DNA from: Chitinophagaceae bacterium
Lineage (GTDB): Bacteria; Bacteroidota; Bacteroidia; Chitinophagales; Chitinophagaceae
NCBI GenBank assembly: GCA_947380905.1
Contig: CANCSS010000003.1
Span: 1 to 64,000, forward strand
DNA: 64,000 bases
Direction: 5' to 3'
Shown here: positions 34,174 through 43,069 of the stretch, piece after piece
Layout of the letters: the number at the start of each line of letters is the position of its first letter
Position numbering within the stretch: position 1 is the stretch's first letter
Translations under genes and position numbers: made by a program
The notes under the pieces: generated by a model
Databases searched by the model: none
What the model was told of the DNA's origin: nothing
What the model saw: the letters and a program-made list of their open reading frames with translations, nothing else

Positions 34174-36933
34174 ATGAGTGCAAAACAAGTAATGCAAAAA
34201 TGCATTATTCTCTCCATTTTCTTATTTTCTATTACTATAAGTGTTTTTGCAGAAGGGGTTAAAGGTCGTGTTGTTGATGCCAATAATGGAGAACCATTAG
34301 TGGGTGCTACAGTAACATTGAACAAACAAACCACTTATGTAAAACTAGACGGTACTTATCAGTTTAAAAATGTAGGGGTAGGAAAGTATACCTTAACAAT
34401 TGCTTATACAGGATATCTAAGCGAGTCTAAAGAAGTTCAAATTGCCAGTGCAAATGAAACAAAAACTGTAGATGTTAATTTGCGTTCTACTACCGCAAAT
34501 TTAAGTTCAGTAACTGTAAGTGCTAGTAATAAAGACAATGACAATTCAATCAGAAGATTAGAAAAAGTGGCAGACCCAATTATTAATGTTTTGTCTTCAA
34601 AAAATATTCAATTATTACCAGACATTACAGTTGCCAATGCTTTACAAAGAGTAAGTGGTGTAACCATTGAAAAAAGTGGTTCTGGAGAAGCGCGTTATCC
34701 AATTATTAGAGGGATGGAAAAAAGATACATTAATACTTTAGTAAATGGTATTAAAATTCCTAGTCCAGACAATAAAAATCGATTTATTCCTTTAGACTTA
34801 TTTCCTTCTGAATTATTAGAAAGATTAGAAGTGGGAAAAAGTTTAACTCCAAGTTTAGAAGGGGATGCTATTGGGGGAACTATTAATTTGGTGATGAAAG
34901 ATGCACCTGATCATTTAATAGTTCAAGGCAATTTGGCTGGTGGGTTTAACACTTCATTTCCAGACCAAACCTACAGCCAGTTTGACAATTCAACCATGAA
35001 ATACTCTTCTCCTCAACAAATTCATGGAAGTAGTTATGTTGCTAATTATACAGATTTACCAGTAGGGCATTTAAATTATACAAGTTTGTCTAATCCTACT
35101 AATTCTACATTTGGTTTAACGGTAGGGAATAGATTTGGGAAAGACAATAAGTTTGGTTTTATTATTTCTGGAAGTTATCAAAATATTTATAGAGGAACTA
35201 CATCAAACTTTTTCTTACCAAACTCTCAACCAGGTTTGAATAATATTCCTTTATTTTCTGATTTACAATTAAGAAAGTATTCGGTTCAAAGTCAAAGAAA
35301 AGGAGTGAATGCCAAATTGGATTATCGTTTAAATAAGAATAATAAAATTTCCTTGTTTAATACTTATGTTCATTTAGATGATTATCAAACAAGGTTTATA
35401 TGGGATACGGTCGCTTTAAACTCGGTAGTTGATAATTCGCAAAGAAGCCAATGGACATTCCAATCAATTAATAATACCACTTTGCAAGGAGAGCATAAAC
35501 TTTCTAATGCAGATAAATTAGATTGGTCATTGGCTTATTCAGTAGCAAGCAGTAAAACTCCAGATCAAACTTCTTTCACACATCAGTATGCCATTGTTGC
35601 TACAAGTTTAACAGCAGACAAATTACAATCCATGTCTAGACTTTGGTCAAGCAATACAGATAAGGATGTTTCTGCTTATTTAAATTATACTAAAAACACT
35701 ACTCTATTTAATCGTGATATAGAGTTGAAAGCAGGCGGATTAATTAGAGACAAAAACAGAGATAATTATTATATTAATTATTCTTTAAAACCAGTTCTTG
35801 GATCTGTCTATACCACCATCAACAATGCTCCATTTATATTTAATACTGGCGATGGTAGCCCTTCCTTAAATGGTAATAACTATACTTTTGAAGAGAAAAT
35901 TTCTGCAGGTTATGTTCAAGGTAAATGGAACTTATCTAATCGTCTTGAATTACTTGGAGGTTTTAGAGCAGAAAATACCAATCAACATTATGAGACTTTA
36001 TTGACCAATGATGTTCAAGCAAAATCTGGAACAATTCAATATACAGATGTATTGCCTAGTGCACAAATGAAATTTGCTTTAACGCCTAATCAAAATTTAC
36101 GTTTTGCATATTACAGAGCAATTGCTAGACCTGGTTTTGCTGAGTTAATTCCTGACGGAGCAGACGGAGAATTTTTTAAGGAAGTAGGTGATCCCGTAAA
36201 TTTAAAACATACAGTAGCGGATAACATAGACTTACGTTATGAATTGTATAGCAAAGGTTCTGATCAATTATTATTTGGTGGGTTTTATAAAGACATTCAA
36301 AATCCAATTGAAATTTCTGCTGTAAAGCCTCAAAATATTAATAGTTTATATTTGCAACCTGTAAATATTGGTAAAGCGACCAACTTTGGCTTTGAATTAG
36401 TAGCTACAAAATTTATTGGGTCCTTTGGAATTTCTGCTAATTATACCTATACCAAATCAAGTATTACTAATGATAGTTTAATTTTTTCTAGTAGAAATAC
36501 TGCAGGACAAATAGTTTCAAAACGAGTTTCTGAAACAAGACCCTTACAAGGTCAATCAGATAACGTTGGAAACTTATCCTTCATTTATAAAAACCCAAAA
36601 ATTGGGTTTGATTTTCAAACAGCTATTGTATATACAGGGGAGAGAATTAGTTTTGTTAGTCCTTATGCGGGTTTAAATTATTGGCAATCCCCAACAACCC
36701 AACTAGATATATCTTTTGAAAAGAAAATTGGGAAGCATTTTTCTTTTTATGGGAAAATAAATAACCTTACTGATGCTCCGATGGAATTATCCCTTCATCA
36801 ATCATATAACAGCTATATGGCTGCTAGTGGCTCCCGAGCGTTGGCTTTACAAACTGATCCAGCAAATAGCATAATTATCCAAAAGGATTATTATAGAACA
36901 ACCTACTTATTTGGAATCCGTTATAAACTTTAA
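34174..36933 (+). CDS. TonB-dependent receptor (non-SusC type)
   Basis: This 919-residue outer-membrane receptor has a signal peptide (cut near SVFAEG). A carboxypeptidase-regulatory-like domain (about 28-110) is followed by a plug with NALQRVSGVTIEKSGSGEAR and RGMEKRYINTLVNGIKIPSP, and by a large barrel ending in LFGIRYKL. It belongs to the ligand-gated porins not paired with SusD. The next gene, a beta-helix lipoprotein, starts 22 bp downstream and is probably its partner. The ligand is unknown; neighbouring GH31, esterase and sulfatase genes suggest a glycan, and the PepSY gene suggests iron. Confidence 0.92.
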   Translation: MSAKQVMQKCIILSIFLFSITISVFAEGVKGRVVDANNGEPLVGATVTLNKQTTYVKLDGTYQFKNVGVGKYTLTIAYTGYLSESKEVQIASANETKTVDVNLRSTTANLSSVTVSASNKDNDNSIRRLEKVADPIINVLSSKNIQLLPDITVANALQRVSGVTIEKSGSGEARYPIIRGMEKRYINTLVNGIKIPSPDNKNRFIPLDLFPSELLERLEVGKSLTPSLEGDAIGGTINLVMKDAPDHLIVQGNLAGGFNTSFPDQTYSQFDNSTMKYSSPQQIHGSSYVANYTDLPVGHLNYTSLSNPTNSTFGLTVGNRFGKDNKFGFIISGSYQNIYRGTTSNFFLPNSQPGLNNIPLFSDLQLRKYSVQSQRKGVNAKLDYRLNKNNKISLFNTYVHLDDYQTRFIWDTVALNSVVDNSQRSQWTFQSINNTTLQGEHKLSNADKLDWSLAYSVASSKTPDQTSFTHQYAIVATSLTADKLQSMSRLWSSNTDKDVSAYLNYTKNTTLFNRDIELKAGGLIRDKNRDNYYINYSLKPVLGSVYTTINNAPFIFNTGDGSPSLNGNNYTFEEKISAGYVQGKWNLSNRLELLGGFRAENTNQHYETLLTNDVQAKSGTIQYTDVLPSAQMKFALTPNQNLRFAYYRAIARPGFAELIPDGADGEFFKEVGDPVNLKHTVADNIDLRYELYSKGSDQLLFGGFYKDIQNPIEISAVKPQNINSLYLQPVNIGKATNFGFELVATKFIGSFGISANYTYTKSSITNDSLIFSSRNTAGQIVSKRVSETRPLQGQSDNVGNLSFIYKNPKIGFDFQTAIVYTGERISFVSPYAGLNYWQSPTTQLDISFEKKIGKHFSFYGKINNLTDAPMELSLHQSYNSYMAASGSRALALQTDPANSIIIQKDYYRTTYLFGIRYKL

Positions 36934-36955
36934 AAATAATTTACAATACATTACA

Positions 36956-38359
36956 ATGAAACAAAAGTTTACATATTTAGCAGTCATTTTGATAACAGGA
37001 TTAATTTCTTGTACAAAAACAGAAGAATCAAAAGACTTGTGGCAAGCAGTAATTATTCCTGCATCGCCTATAAGTGAATCAGTGCCATTATCTGGTGCCG
37101 TAAAAGGTACCATGTTGTCTGGAAAAACCTACACCGTGAGTGGAGATATTTACGTAAATGCCGGAGATGTTTTAGTCATAGAACCAGGTGTTACTGTAAA
37201 TTTTACAGGAACAGCAGGTGTGCCAGTAGGTATAGGTGTAAAAGGAACTTTATTATCATTAGGTACTAAAGAAAGTCCAATTATGCTTACGTATCCTGGT
37301 GTTGCAAAAACAGATCAATTAGGTGCCAATCCGGATAATGACCCTGCTTTAAAAGGGAAATGGACTGGTATTACTGGAGCAACCACTTGCCCTTTAATCG
37401 TACTTAAATGGACCCATATTGAATTTGGTGGCGCTGCAATTAGTTCAGCTATGAAAAGCTTTACTGGTAGTTCAAGCCCTTATCCTTTGTATTTTGCTAA
37501 CCCGGATGGTAGTTTAATTTTGGAGGATTCTTGGATTTATGGCAGTGTGGATGATCCATTTAGAATTAATGGCGGGAAGATTCATGTAATGAGAAATACC
37601 TTTGAAAAATGTGGATATACAGGAGGGGAAGCTATGAATTCTAAAGCAGGAACTATTGGTGACTTTGCTTATAATTTATGTATCGGAATGGCTACCAATG
37701 GACCAAAAGTTTCTAATATTAACGTTGCTGTAGGTAAGCCAGGTTCGAATGTTCGTATTTACAATAATACCATGATCAATTGCGGTTATAGAAGATCTGC
37801 CGCTGGACGTGGAGGCTCTATCAATTTTGAAGAAGGCGCAGGTGGTATGGCATATAACAATTTAATTATTAACTGTAAATTTGGATTACGTGTTGTTCAA
37901 ACTCCAATTGCAGATACTGCCAATTTAAGATATGGCTATAACTATTATTATGCAGATTCAGTTTCTGTAGCCAGTCAATTTATTCCTTCTTTATCAGTTA
38001 GTACAGCAATAAGTAAACCAATGGAAACTGATATTCCAAAACCTTCTACCTACTTGCCAGTAGGTTGGACAGTTGGTGCTGTTTATACTGCTCCAACTTC
38101 GGTAGTTGGTGTTAATAATCCTTTATTTATTAATGCGCCAGTTCCTTTACCTGCAGGATTAATGTTAAGAGATATTGCAGTAGTTGGAAATTACAACTTC
38201 GCATTAAAGTCTAATTCACCATGTATTGGAGCTGGTTATACAGGATTTTCTCCAAGAGCTGATGTGATTCAGGATTTAAGATTAGGTGCTACAGAAATTA
38301 CCCCTCCAGGAAAAGACATTGGTTGTTATCAAAGCAATGGTAGAGGTAACCAACACTAA
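36956..38359 (+). CDS. Parallel beta-helix lipoprotein, partner of TonB receptor
   Basis: This protein of about 467 residues has a lipobox (LITGLISC, Cys19). Short beta strands repeat through the protein (GDVLVIEPGVTVNFTG; SLILEDSWIYGSVD; FRINGGKIHVMRN; AYNNLIINCKFG), as in right-handed parallel beta-helix proteins. The C-terminus ends with a CIGAGYTGFSPRADV and DIGCYQ motif, as in beta-helix proteins of this type. No pectate-lyase catalytic cluster is recognised, so binding and not cleavage is suggested. The start is placed at the Met opening the lipoprotein signal; a longer start at 36911 would overlap the receptor gene. Confidence 0.82.
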   Translation: MKQKFTYLAVILITGLISCTKTEESKDLWQAVIIPASPISESVPLSGAVKGTMLSGKTYTVSGDIYVNAGDVLVIEPGVTVNFTGTAGVPVGIGVKGTLLSLGTKESPIMLTYPGVAKTDQLGANPDNDPALKGKWTGITGATTCPLIVLKWTHIEFGGAAISSAMKSFTGSSSPYPLYFANPDGSLILEDSWIYGSVDDPFRINGGKIHVMRNTFEKCGYTGGEAMNSKAGTIGDFAYNLCIGMATNGPKVSNINVAVGKPGSNVRIYNNTMINCGYRRSAAGRGGSINFEEGAGGMAYNNLIINCKFGLRVVQTPIADTANLRYGYNYYYADSVSVASQFIPSLSVSTAISKPMETDIPKPSTYLPVGWTVGAVYTAPTSVVGVNNPLFINAPVPLPAGLMLRDIAVVGNYNFALKSNSPCIGAGYTGFSPRADVIQDLRLGATEITPPGKDIGCYQSNGRGNQH

Positions 38360-38383
38360 TTAATAAAAAATTTATTTGATCAT

Positions 38384-38418
38384 AAAGTGCCTTAGAATTA
38401 TTTTTAAGGCACTTTTTT
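38384..38418 (+). terminator. Terminator after beta-helix lipoprotein gene
   Basis: An 11-bp stem, AAAGTGCCTTA (38384-38394) with TAAGGCACTTT (38405-38415), 10-nt loop, followed by T residues. It separates the receptor operon from the PepSY gene. Confidence 0.75.
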
Positions 38419-38432
38419 AAATTAATATCCTA

Positions 38433-38966
38433 ATGTCAGTTTTACATAATTTTAGATCGCTTCACAAACAATTTGCTTCCGTGCTTTTTGTTTTTTTCTT
38501 TTTAATAGGCTTAACAGGAAGTCTATTGTCATTTAAGTCGGCGTTTACAAAAGTGATTTTCGAAAATAAACTGATAAGTGCCGAAAGCAAGTTGGCTAGG
38601 ATATTGCCTTTAGATAGTTTAGAAAAAATAGCAACGGCAGTACTCAATGAAAAAGCAAATACCAATTTTAAGAAATCGGAGAAGTTAGAAATAAAAATCT
38701 CAAAGGGAACGATTTTATTTTATTATAAAGACGCTTATAGCATACAAATCAATGGAGCTTCTGGAGCGCCTATTTTAATTGAGAAGAAATTCGGAGGCGT
38801 CATCCAAGATATTCATGACGGCGCTATTTTAGATGGTTTGTTTGCCAATAAATTAAGTTTATCTAAGAAAGTATATTCTATCATCATGGGACTTTCATTG
38901 CTATTGCTTACAATTACGGGTACTTATATGTGGTACAAGCCTAAAATGCTTAAAAATAAAAGATAA
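38433..38966 (+). CDS. PepSY-associated transmembrane protein
   Basis: This 177-residue inner-membrane protein has a first helix at about 16-33 (FASVLFVFFFLIGLTGSLLS), a periplasmic PepSY-like part (about 45-140, with YSIQINGASGAPI and DIHDGAIL) and a C-terminal helix at about 147-166. PepSY-TM proteins occur with siderophore and haem receptors and are thought to reduce or handle iron. This one is a half-length form compared with the usual ~350-400 residues. It overlaps the start of the phosphoesterase gene by one base. Confidence 0.82.
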   Translation: MSVLHNFRSLHKQFASVLFVFFFLIGLTGSLLSFKSAFTKVIFENKLISAESKLARILPLDSLEKIATAVLNEKANTNFKKSEKLEIKISKGTILFYYKDAYSIQINGASGAPILIEKKFGGVIQDIHDGAILDGLFANKLSLSKKVYSIIMGLSLLLLTITGTYMWYKPKMLKNKR

Positions 38967-40075
38967 TGAAATTCAAATCAATAAGATTATTAAGTATTTT
39001 AAGTTTACTATTATTAGTTGGAGAAGCTTCGAAAGCACAAATGAATGATAGTATTATAAATTTTCTATTTACTTCTGATGTGCATTTTGGTTTGACAAAA
39101 GAGCAGTTTAGAGGAAAAGAAAATGTGCCTGCAAAAGAAGTAGATATGTCCATGATGCAGATAATGAATCAAATGACTGCTAGTTCATCTCCAAAAATAG
39201 GAATTGATGCGTTGGTGATAACAGGTGATATTGCCAACAGAATGGAAAAGGGAATACAATCTGCAACTGCCTCTTGGAATCAATTTAAAGAAGTATTTAT
39301 TGATAACAATCATTTAATAAAATCCAATGGAACTAAATCTGAATTATGGGTGGTTCCTGGAAATCATGATATGAGCAATGCAATTGGTTTTCATAGACCA
39401 ATGGAACCTAAGAAGGATCCTGCGTCCATGATAGGCATCTACAATTTAATGTTTCCAACAAGCCAAATCAGCTCTTTTGATAGCAGTTTAGCAAGAATTC
39501 ATTATTCAAGAGAAGTCAAAGGAGTACATTTTATATTTTTAAGCTTGTATCCCGATTCAGCTGAAAGAGTTTGGATGGAGAATGATTTAAAAAATATTAA
39601 AAAATCAACTCCTGTTTTATTGTTTGCCCATTCTATCCCAGATGTTGAACCAAGATTTTTTCAAAATCCGAATGGTTTACATGATATCAATGAAGAAGAT
39701 AAATTTGAAAACTTAGTTCCTGAAAATTATAAAGATGGCAAGGACGTAAAAGGAGAAACCATTATTGAACAAAATGGTTTTGCAGATTTCATTATCAAGC
39801 ACCCTAATATTAAAGTATATTTTCATGGGCATGAGAATTGGACAGATTATTATCAATACACTGGCCCTAAGAATAACATTGATCTTACCTGTATTCGCAC
39901 AGATAGTCCTATGAAGGGAAGGATTTCTCTGAAAGATGAAAAAAAGTTAGCGTTTGAATTGATTTCAATCAATACGAATAGTGGCTTATTAACTGTTAAA
40001 GAGGTATTATGGAATGCCAATGAAAATGGCCAGCTATGGAAATGGGGGCAAATGGCTAATTACCATCTTAAATAG
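38966..40075 (+). CDS. Secreted calcineurin-type metallophosphoesterase
   Basis: This 369-residue exported enzyme has a signal peptide (cut near ASKAQ). Motifs of the metallophosphoesterase superfamily are intact: TSDVHFG, ITGDIANR, VPGNHDM, LFAHSIP and FHGHENW, giving a two-metal site. It hydrolyses phosphate esters or diesters; the substrate is unknown. It is translated together with the PepSY gene through a TAATG overlap. The pairing with a TonB receptor upstream suggests import of a phosphorylated or iron-bound compound (inference). Confidence 0.88.
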   Translation: MKFKSIRLLSILSLLLLVGEASKAQMNDSIINFLFTSDVHFGLTKEQFRGKENVPAKEVDMSMMQIMNQMTASSSPKIGIDALVITGDIANRMEKGIQSATASWNQFKEVFIDNNHLIKSNGTKSELWVVPGNHDMSNAIGFHRPMEPKKDPASMIGIYNLMFPTSQISSFDSSLARIHYSREVKGVHFIFLSLYPDSAERVWMENDLKNIKKSTPVLLFAHSIPDVEPRFFQNPNGLHDINEEDKFENLVPENYKDGKDVKGETIIEQNGFADFIIKHPNIKVYFHGHENWTDYYQYTGPKNNIDLTCIRTDSPMKGRISLKDEKKLAFELISINTNSGLLTVKEVLWNANENGQLWKWGQMANYHLK

Positions 40076-40205
40076 TAACCAGTATTAGTAAAAAACGCCC
40101 CCTAATAGCCTGCTATATTGGATTATTTTAGATTTTTTGTTTAACTTAACAAAATGGGATTTGTATATCATTACAAATTTCTATTATAATTAAAACAAAC
40201 AAAAA

Positions 40206-41504
40206 ATGAAAAATTATAAAGTAATTCTGTTTCTTTTTTTATTGGGTATCAGCCCTTCTATTTTTGCGCAACCTGCAGAGCAATTTGTAAAAGTAATTGT
40301 TACTGCAGATCATTCCGATTGGACCTATAAAAAAGGGGAGCATGTAAAGTTTACCATCTCTGTTTTAAAAAATGGCAATTTAGTTAAGGATGCTACTGTG
40401 CGTTATGAAATTGGTCCAGAAAAACAAGATCCTATAAAAAAAGAAGTGGTAACGCTTGCAACAGGAACGCAAACCATGGATGCGGGTACTATGAAAGTAC
40501 CAGGATTTTTAAGATGCATTGCTTTTGCTAAAGTTGATAATAAAGAATATCGTGGCTTAAGTACTGCAGGATTTGATCCACTTGAAATTGCTCCCACCAT
40601 TGAAAACCCAAATGATTTTGATGATTTTTGGAACAATGCAATTGCTGAACTAGCAAAAATTCCTATGGATGCAAAAATGACTTTAATGCCAGAGAGATGC
40701 ACTGAAAAAGTGAATGTATATCATGTGAATTTGCAAAATTTTAGAGTTGGAACAAGATTGTATGGTATTTTATGTGTGCCTAAAAAGGAAGGCAAATATC
40801 CTGCATTGTTACAAGTGCCAGGAGCAGGTGTTAGGCCTTATGCTGGTGACATTGCAAATGCAGAAAAGGGCATCATCACTTTTCAAATAGGTATTCATGG
40901 CATTCCTGTCAATATGGATCTTTCGGTGTACAATGATTTAGGAAATGGGGTGCTTAATGGTTACCCAAATTATAATTTAGATGATCGCGATCGTTTTATT
41001 TACAAACGTGTTTACTTAGGTTGTCTCAGAGCCAATGATTTTTTAACCAGTCTGCCACAATTTGATGGAGTTAATTTAGCAGTTACTGGCGGTAGTCAAG
41101 GTGGGGCATTGTCCATTGTTACAGCTGCGCTGGATACCAGGGTTAAAAGTTTGGGATCATTTTATCCTGCTTTAAGTGATGTTACTGGGTATCTAAATGG
41201 TCGCGCAGGTGGTTGGCCACATTATTTTGATAAAGTAAATATGAATGTAAATAACACCAAAGAAAAATTAAAAACATTGGGTTATTATGACGTGGTCAAT
41301 TTTGCTAGAAGAATTAAAGTACCTGGTTATTACTCTTGGGGTTTTAATGATGAAACCTGTCCTCCAACTTCTATGTATGCTGCTTATAATTTGATAGCAG
41401 CTCCCAAGGAATTATTTTTAGCATTGGAAACTGGGCATTGGACCTATCCAGAACAAAACGAAAAGATGACCAATTGGTTGCTTGGAAAATTAAAAAGCAA
41501 TTAA
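40206..41504 (+). CDS. CE7-type acetylxylan esterase-like hydrolase
   Basis: This 432-residue exported enzyme has a signal peptide (cut at IFAQ). An extra N-terminal beta domain (~22-130) precedes the AXE1/CE7 alpha/beta fold. The nucleophile is Ser297 in GGSQGG, the acid Asp382 (FNDETCPP) and His411 (ETGHW). CE7 enzymes remove acetyl groups from xylo-oligosaccharides and cephalosporin C. It lies 9 bp before a sulfatase gene, so the pair may deacetylate and desulfate the same glycan. Confidence 0.9.
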   Translation: MKNYKVILFLFLLGISPSIFAQPAEQFVKVIVTADHSDWTYKKGEHVKFTISVLKNGNLVKDATVRYEIGPEKQDPIKKEVVTLATGTQTMDAGTMKVPGFLRCIAFAKVDNKEYRGLSTAGFDPLEIAPTIENPNDFDDFWNNAIAELAKIPMDAKMTLMPERCTEKVNVYHVNLQNFRVGTRLYGILCVPKKEGKYPALLQVPGAGVRPYAGDIANAEKGIITFQIGIHGIPVNMDLSVYNDLGNGVLNGYPNYNLDDRDRFIYKRVYLGCLRANDFLTSLPQFDGVNLAVTGGSQGGALSIVTAALDTRVKSLGSFYPALSDVTGYLNGRAGGWPHYFDKVNMNVNNTKEKLKTLGYYDVVNFARRIKVPGYYSWGFNDETCPPTSMYAAYNLIAAPKELFLALETGHWTYPEQNEKMTNWLLGKLKSN

Positions 41505-41513
41505 TATTTATTT

Positions 41514-42935
41514 ATGCGCTTTCTTAAGTTTCGATATTGGCTACTAATTTTTTATTGTATCCCTGTTGTTCTTGCTGCTCAAAGTAAAAGGCCAAATATT
41601 ATTTTTATTCTCACAGATGATCAACGTTGGGATGCATTAGGTGTGGCTGGTAATAATATCATCATCACCCCGCAAATGGACGCACTAGCCAAATCAGGAA
41701 CCTATTTTAAAAATACATTTTCAACCACACCTATATGTGCTGCTAGTAGAGCTTCTATATTAACTGGTTTGTATGAGCGAACACATGGATATACCTTTCA
41801 ACAACCCCGCCTCCAACAACCTTATGCCGAAATCATGTATCCTAAAATATTAAAGGACCACGGATATTATGTTGGTTTTTTTGGAAAATTAGGAGTTACC
41901 ATGGATACGCCCAGCCAATATTTTAATGTGAGTGAATTTTATGATCGGGGAGTAGCCCCAAATAAAGCGGGCTATTTTTATAAAAAAATTGGGAAAGATA
42001 GTGTGCATCTTACCAGGTATTCGGGCCATCAAGCTTTGGAATTTATAAAGACCGCCCCATCGAATCAACCTTTTTGTCTTTCTGTCTACTTTAGCGCTCC
42101 TCATGGTCACGATGAATCAAAAGAACAATATTATTGGCAAGAAAAATCGGATAGCCTTTACAAGAATGTTACCATACCTGCTCCTATTTTAGGGGACTCC
42201 AGTTATTTTAATCGTTTGCCTAAAGAAGTGAGGGAAGGATTTAATAGAACTAGATGGAAATGGAGATTTGATGATCCTGAGAAATACCAAAATATGGTAA
42301 AAGGCTATTACCGAATGATTACTGAAGTGGATGATGAAATAGGGCTTATTAGAAAACAAATTAAAGAGCAAGGAATTGAAGACAATACCATCATTATGGT
42401 AATGAGTGACAATGGATATTTTTTAGGAGATCGACAATTGGCAGATAAATGGTTGATGTACGATCCTTCTATTCGATTACCCCTTATTATTTACGATCCA
42501 AGAAATACGAAGCCATCCACCATTGATGCCATGGCACTTAATATTGATATCAGTAGCACCATTTTGGGATTGGCGGGTATACAAGCTCCAAAAAATTATC
42601 AAGGAATGAATCTAATGCCGTTTTTGAAAAAAGGAAATATAGCATCCACTAGAGACACTGTTTTAATAGAACATTTATGGAAGCTACCAGATATCCCTGC
42701 AAGTGAAGGTATTCGAACTGCCCATTGGAAATATTTTAGATATAAGTACATTAAAGCCCCAGAAGAACTATACGATTTAAAGAAGGATCCTTTAGAAAAA
42801 TTCAATCTCGCAGGCATGCCTAAATATGCAAAAATACTTGCCAATTTAAGAAAACAATTAATTCAGACATCCTTGAAATACGAGGCTGAAAAATTGTGCC
42901 CAGACGAACCCTCTATGAATAGTATAAAATTTTGA
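41514..42935 (+). CDS. Secreted formylglycine-dependent sulfatase
   Basis: This 473-residue enzyme has a signal peptide (cut near VLAAQ). Type I sulfatase signatures are present: NIIFILTDDQRWD with Asp35-Asp36, and Cys75 in PICAASRASILTG, the CxAxR modification site for formylglycine. Later come YFSAPHGHD and MVMSDNGYFLGD. The C-terminal part ends in ELYDLKKDPLE, usual for the family. It removes sulfate esters from glycans or glycosides. It is encoded directly behind the CE7 esterase. A separate maturase is needed but is not in the window. Confidence 0.92.
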   Translation: MRFLKFRYWLLIFYCIPVVLAAQSKRPNIIFILTDDQRWDALGVAGNNIIITPQMDALAKSGTYFKNTFSTTPICAASRASILTGLYERTHGYTFQQPRLQQPYAEIMYPKILKDHGYYVGFFGKLGVTMDTPSQYFNVSEFYDRGVAPNKAGYFYKKIGKDSVHLTRYSGHQALEFIKTAPSNQPFCLSVYFSAPHGHDESKEQYYWQEKSDSLYKNVTIPAPILGDSSYFNRLPKEVREGFNRTRWKWRFDDPEKYQNMVKGYYRMITEVDDEIGLIRKQIKEQGIEDNTIIMVMSDNGYFLGDRQLADKWLMYDPSIRLPLIIYDPRNTKPSTIDAMALNIDISSTILGLAGIQAPKNYQGMNLMPFLKKGNIASTRDTVLIEHLWKLPDIPASEGIRTAHWKYFRYKYIKAPEELYDLKKDPLEKFNLAGMPKYAKILANLRKQLIQTSLKYEAEKLCPDEPSMNSIKF

Positions 42936-43069
42936 TAGCGTATTAAATACAAAGCCCCTTTTTAAATAATGGCGCTTCAAGATTTAACAGTTAACATTGG
43001 TTTTTGAAACAAACAATGTGTAAATTTATGCTTCAATGCTTAAAGCAATAAGCAGTAATAAATTAAGTG

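Noticed and set aside
40085..40130. Further copy of the boundary repeat (ACGCCCCCTAATAG)
   Set aside because: Only a short C-run with flanking bases matches; no other landmarks of the repeat are present.
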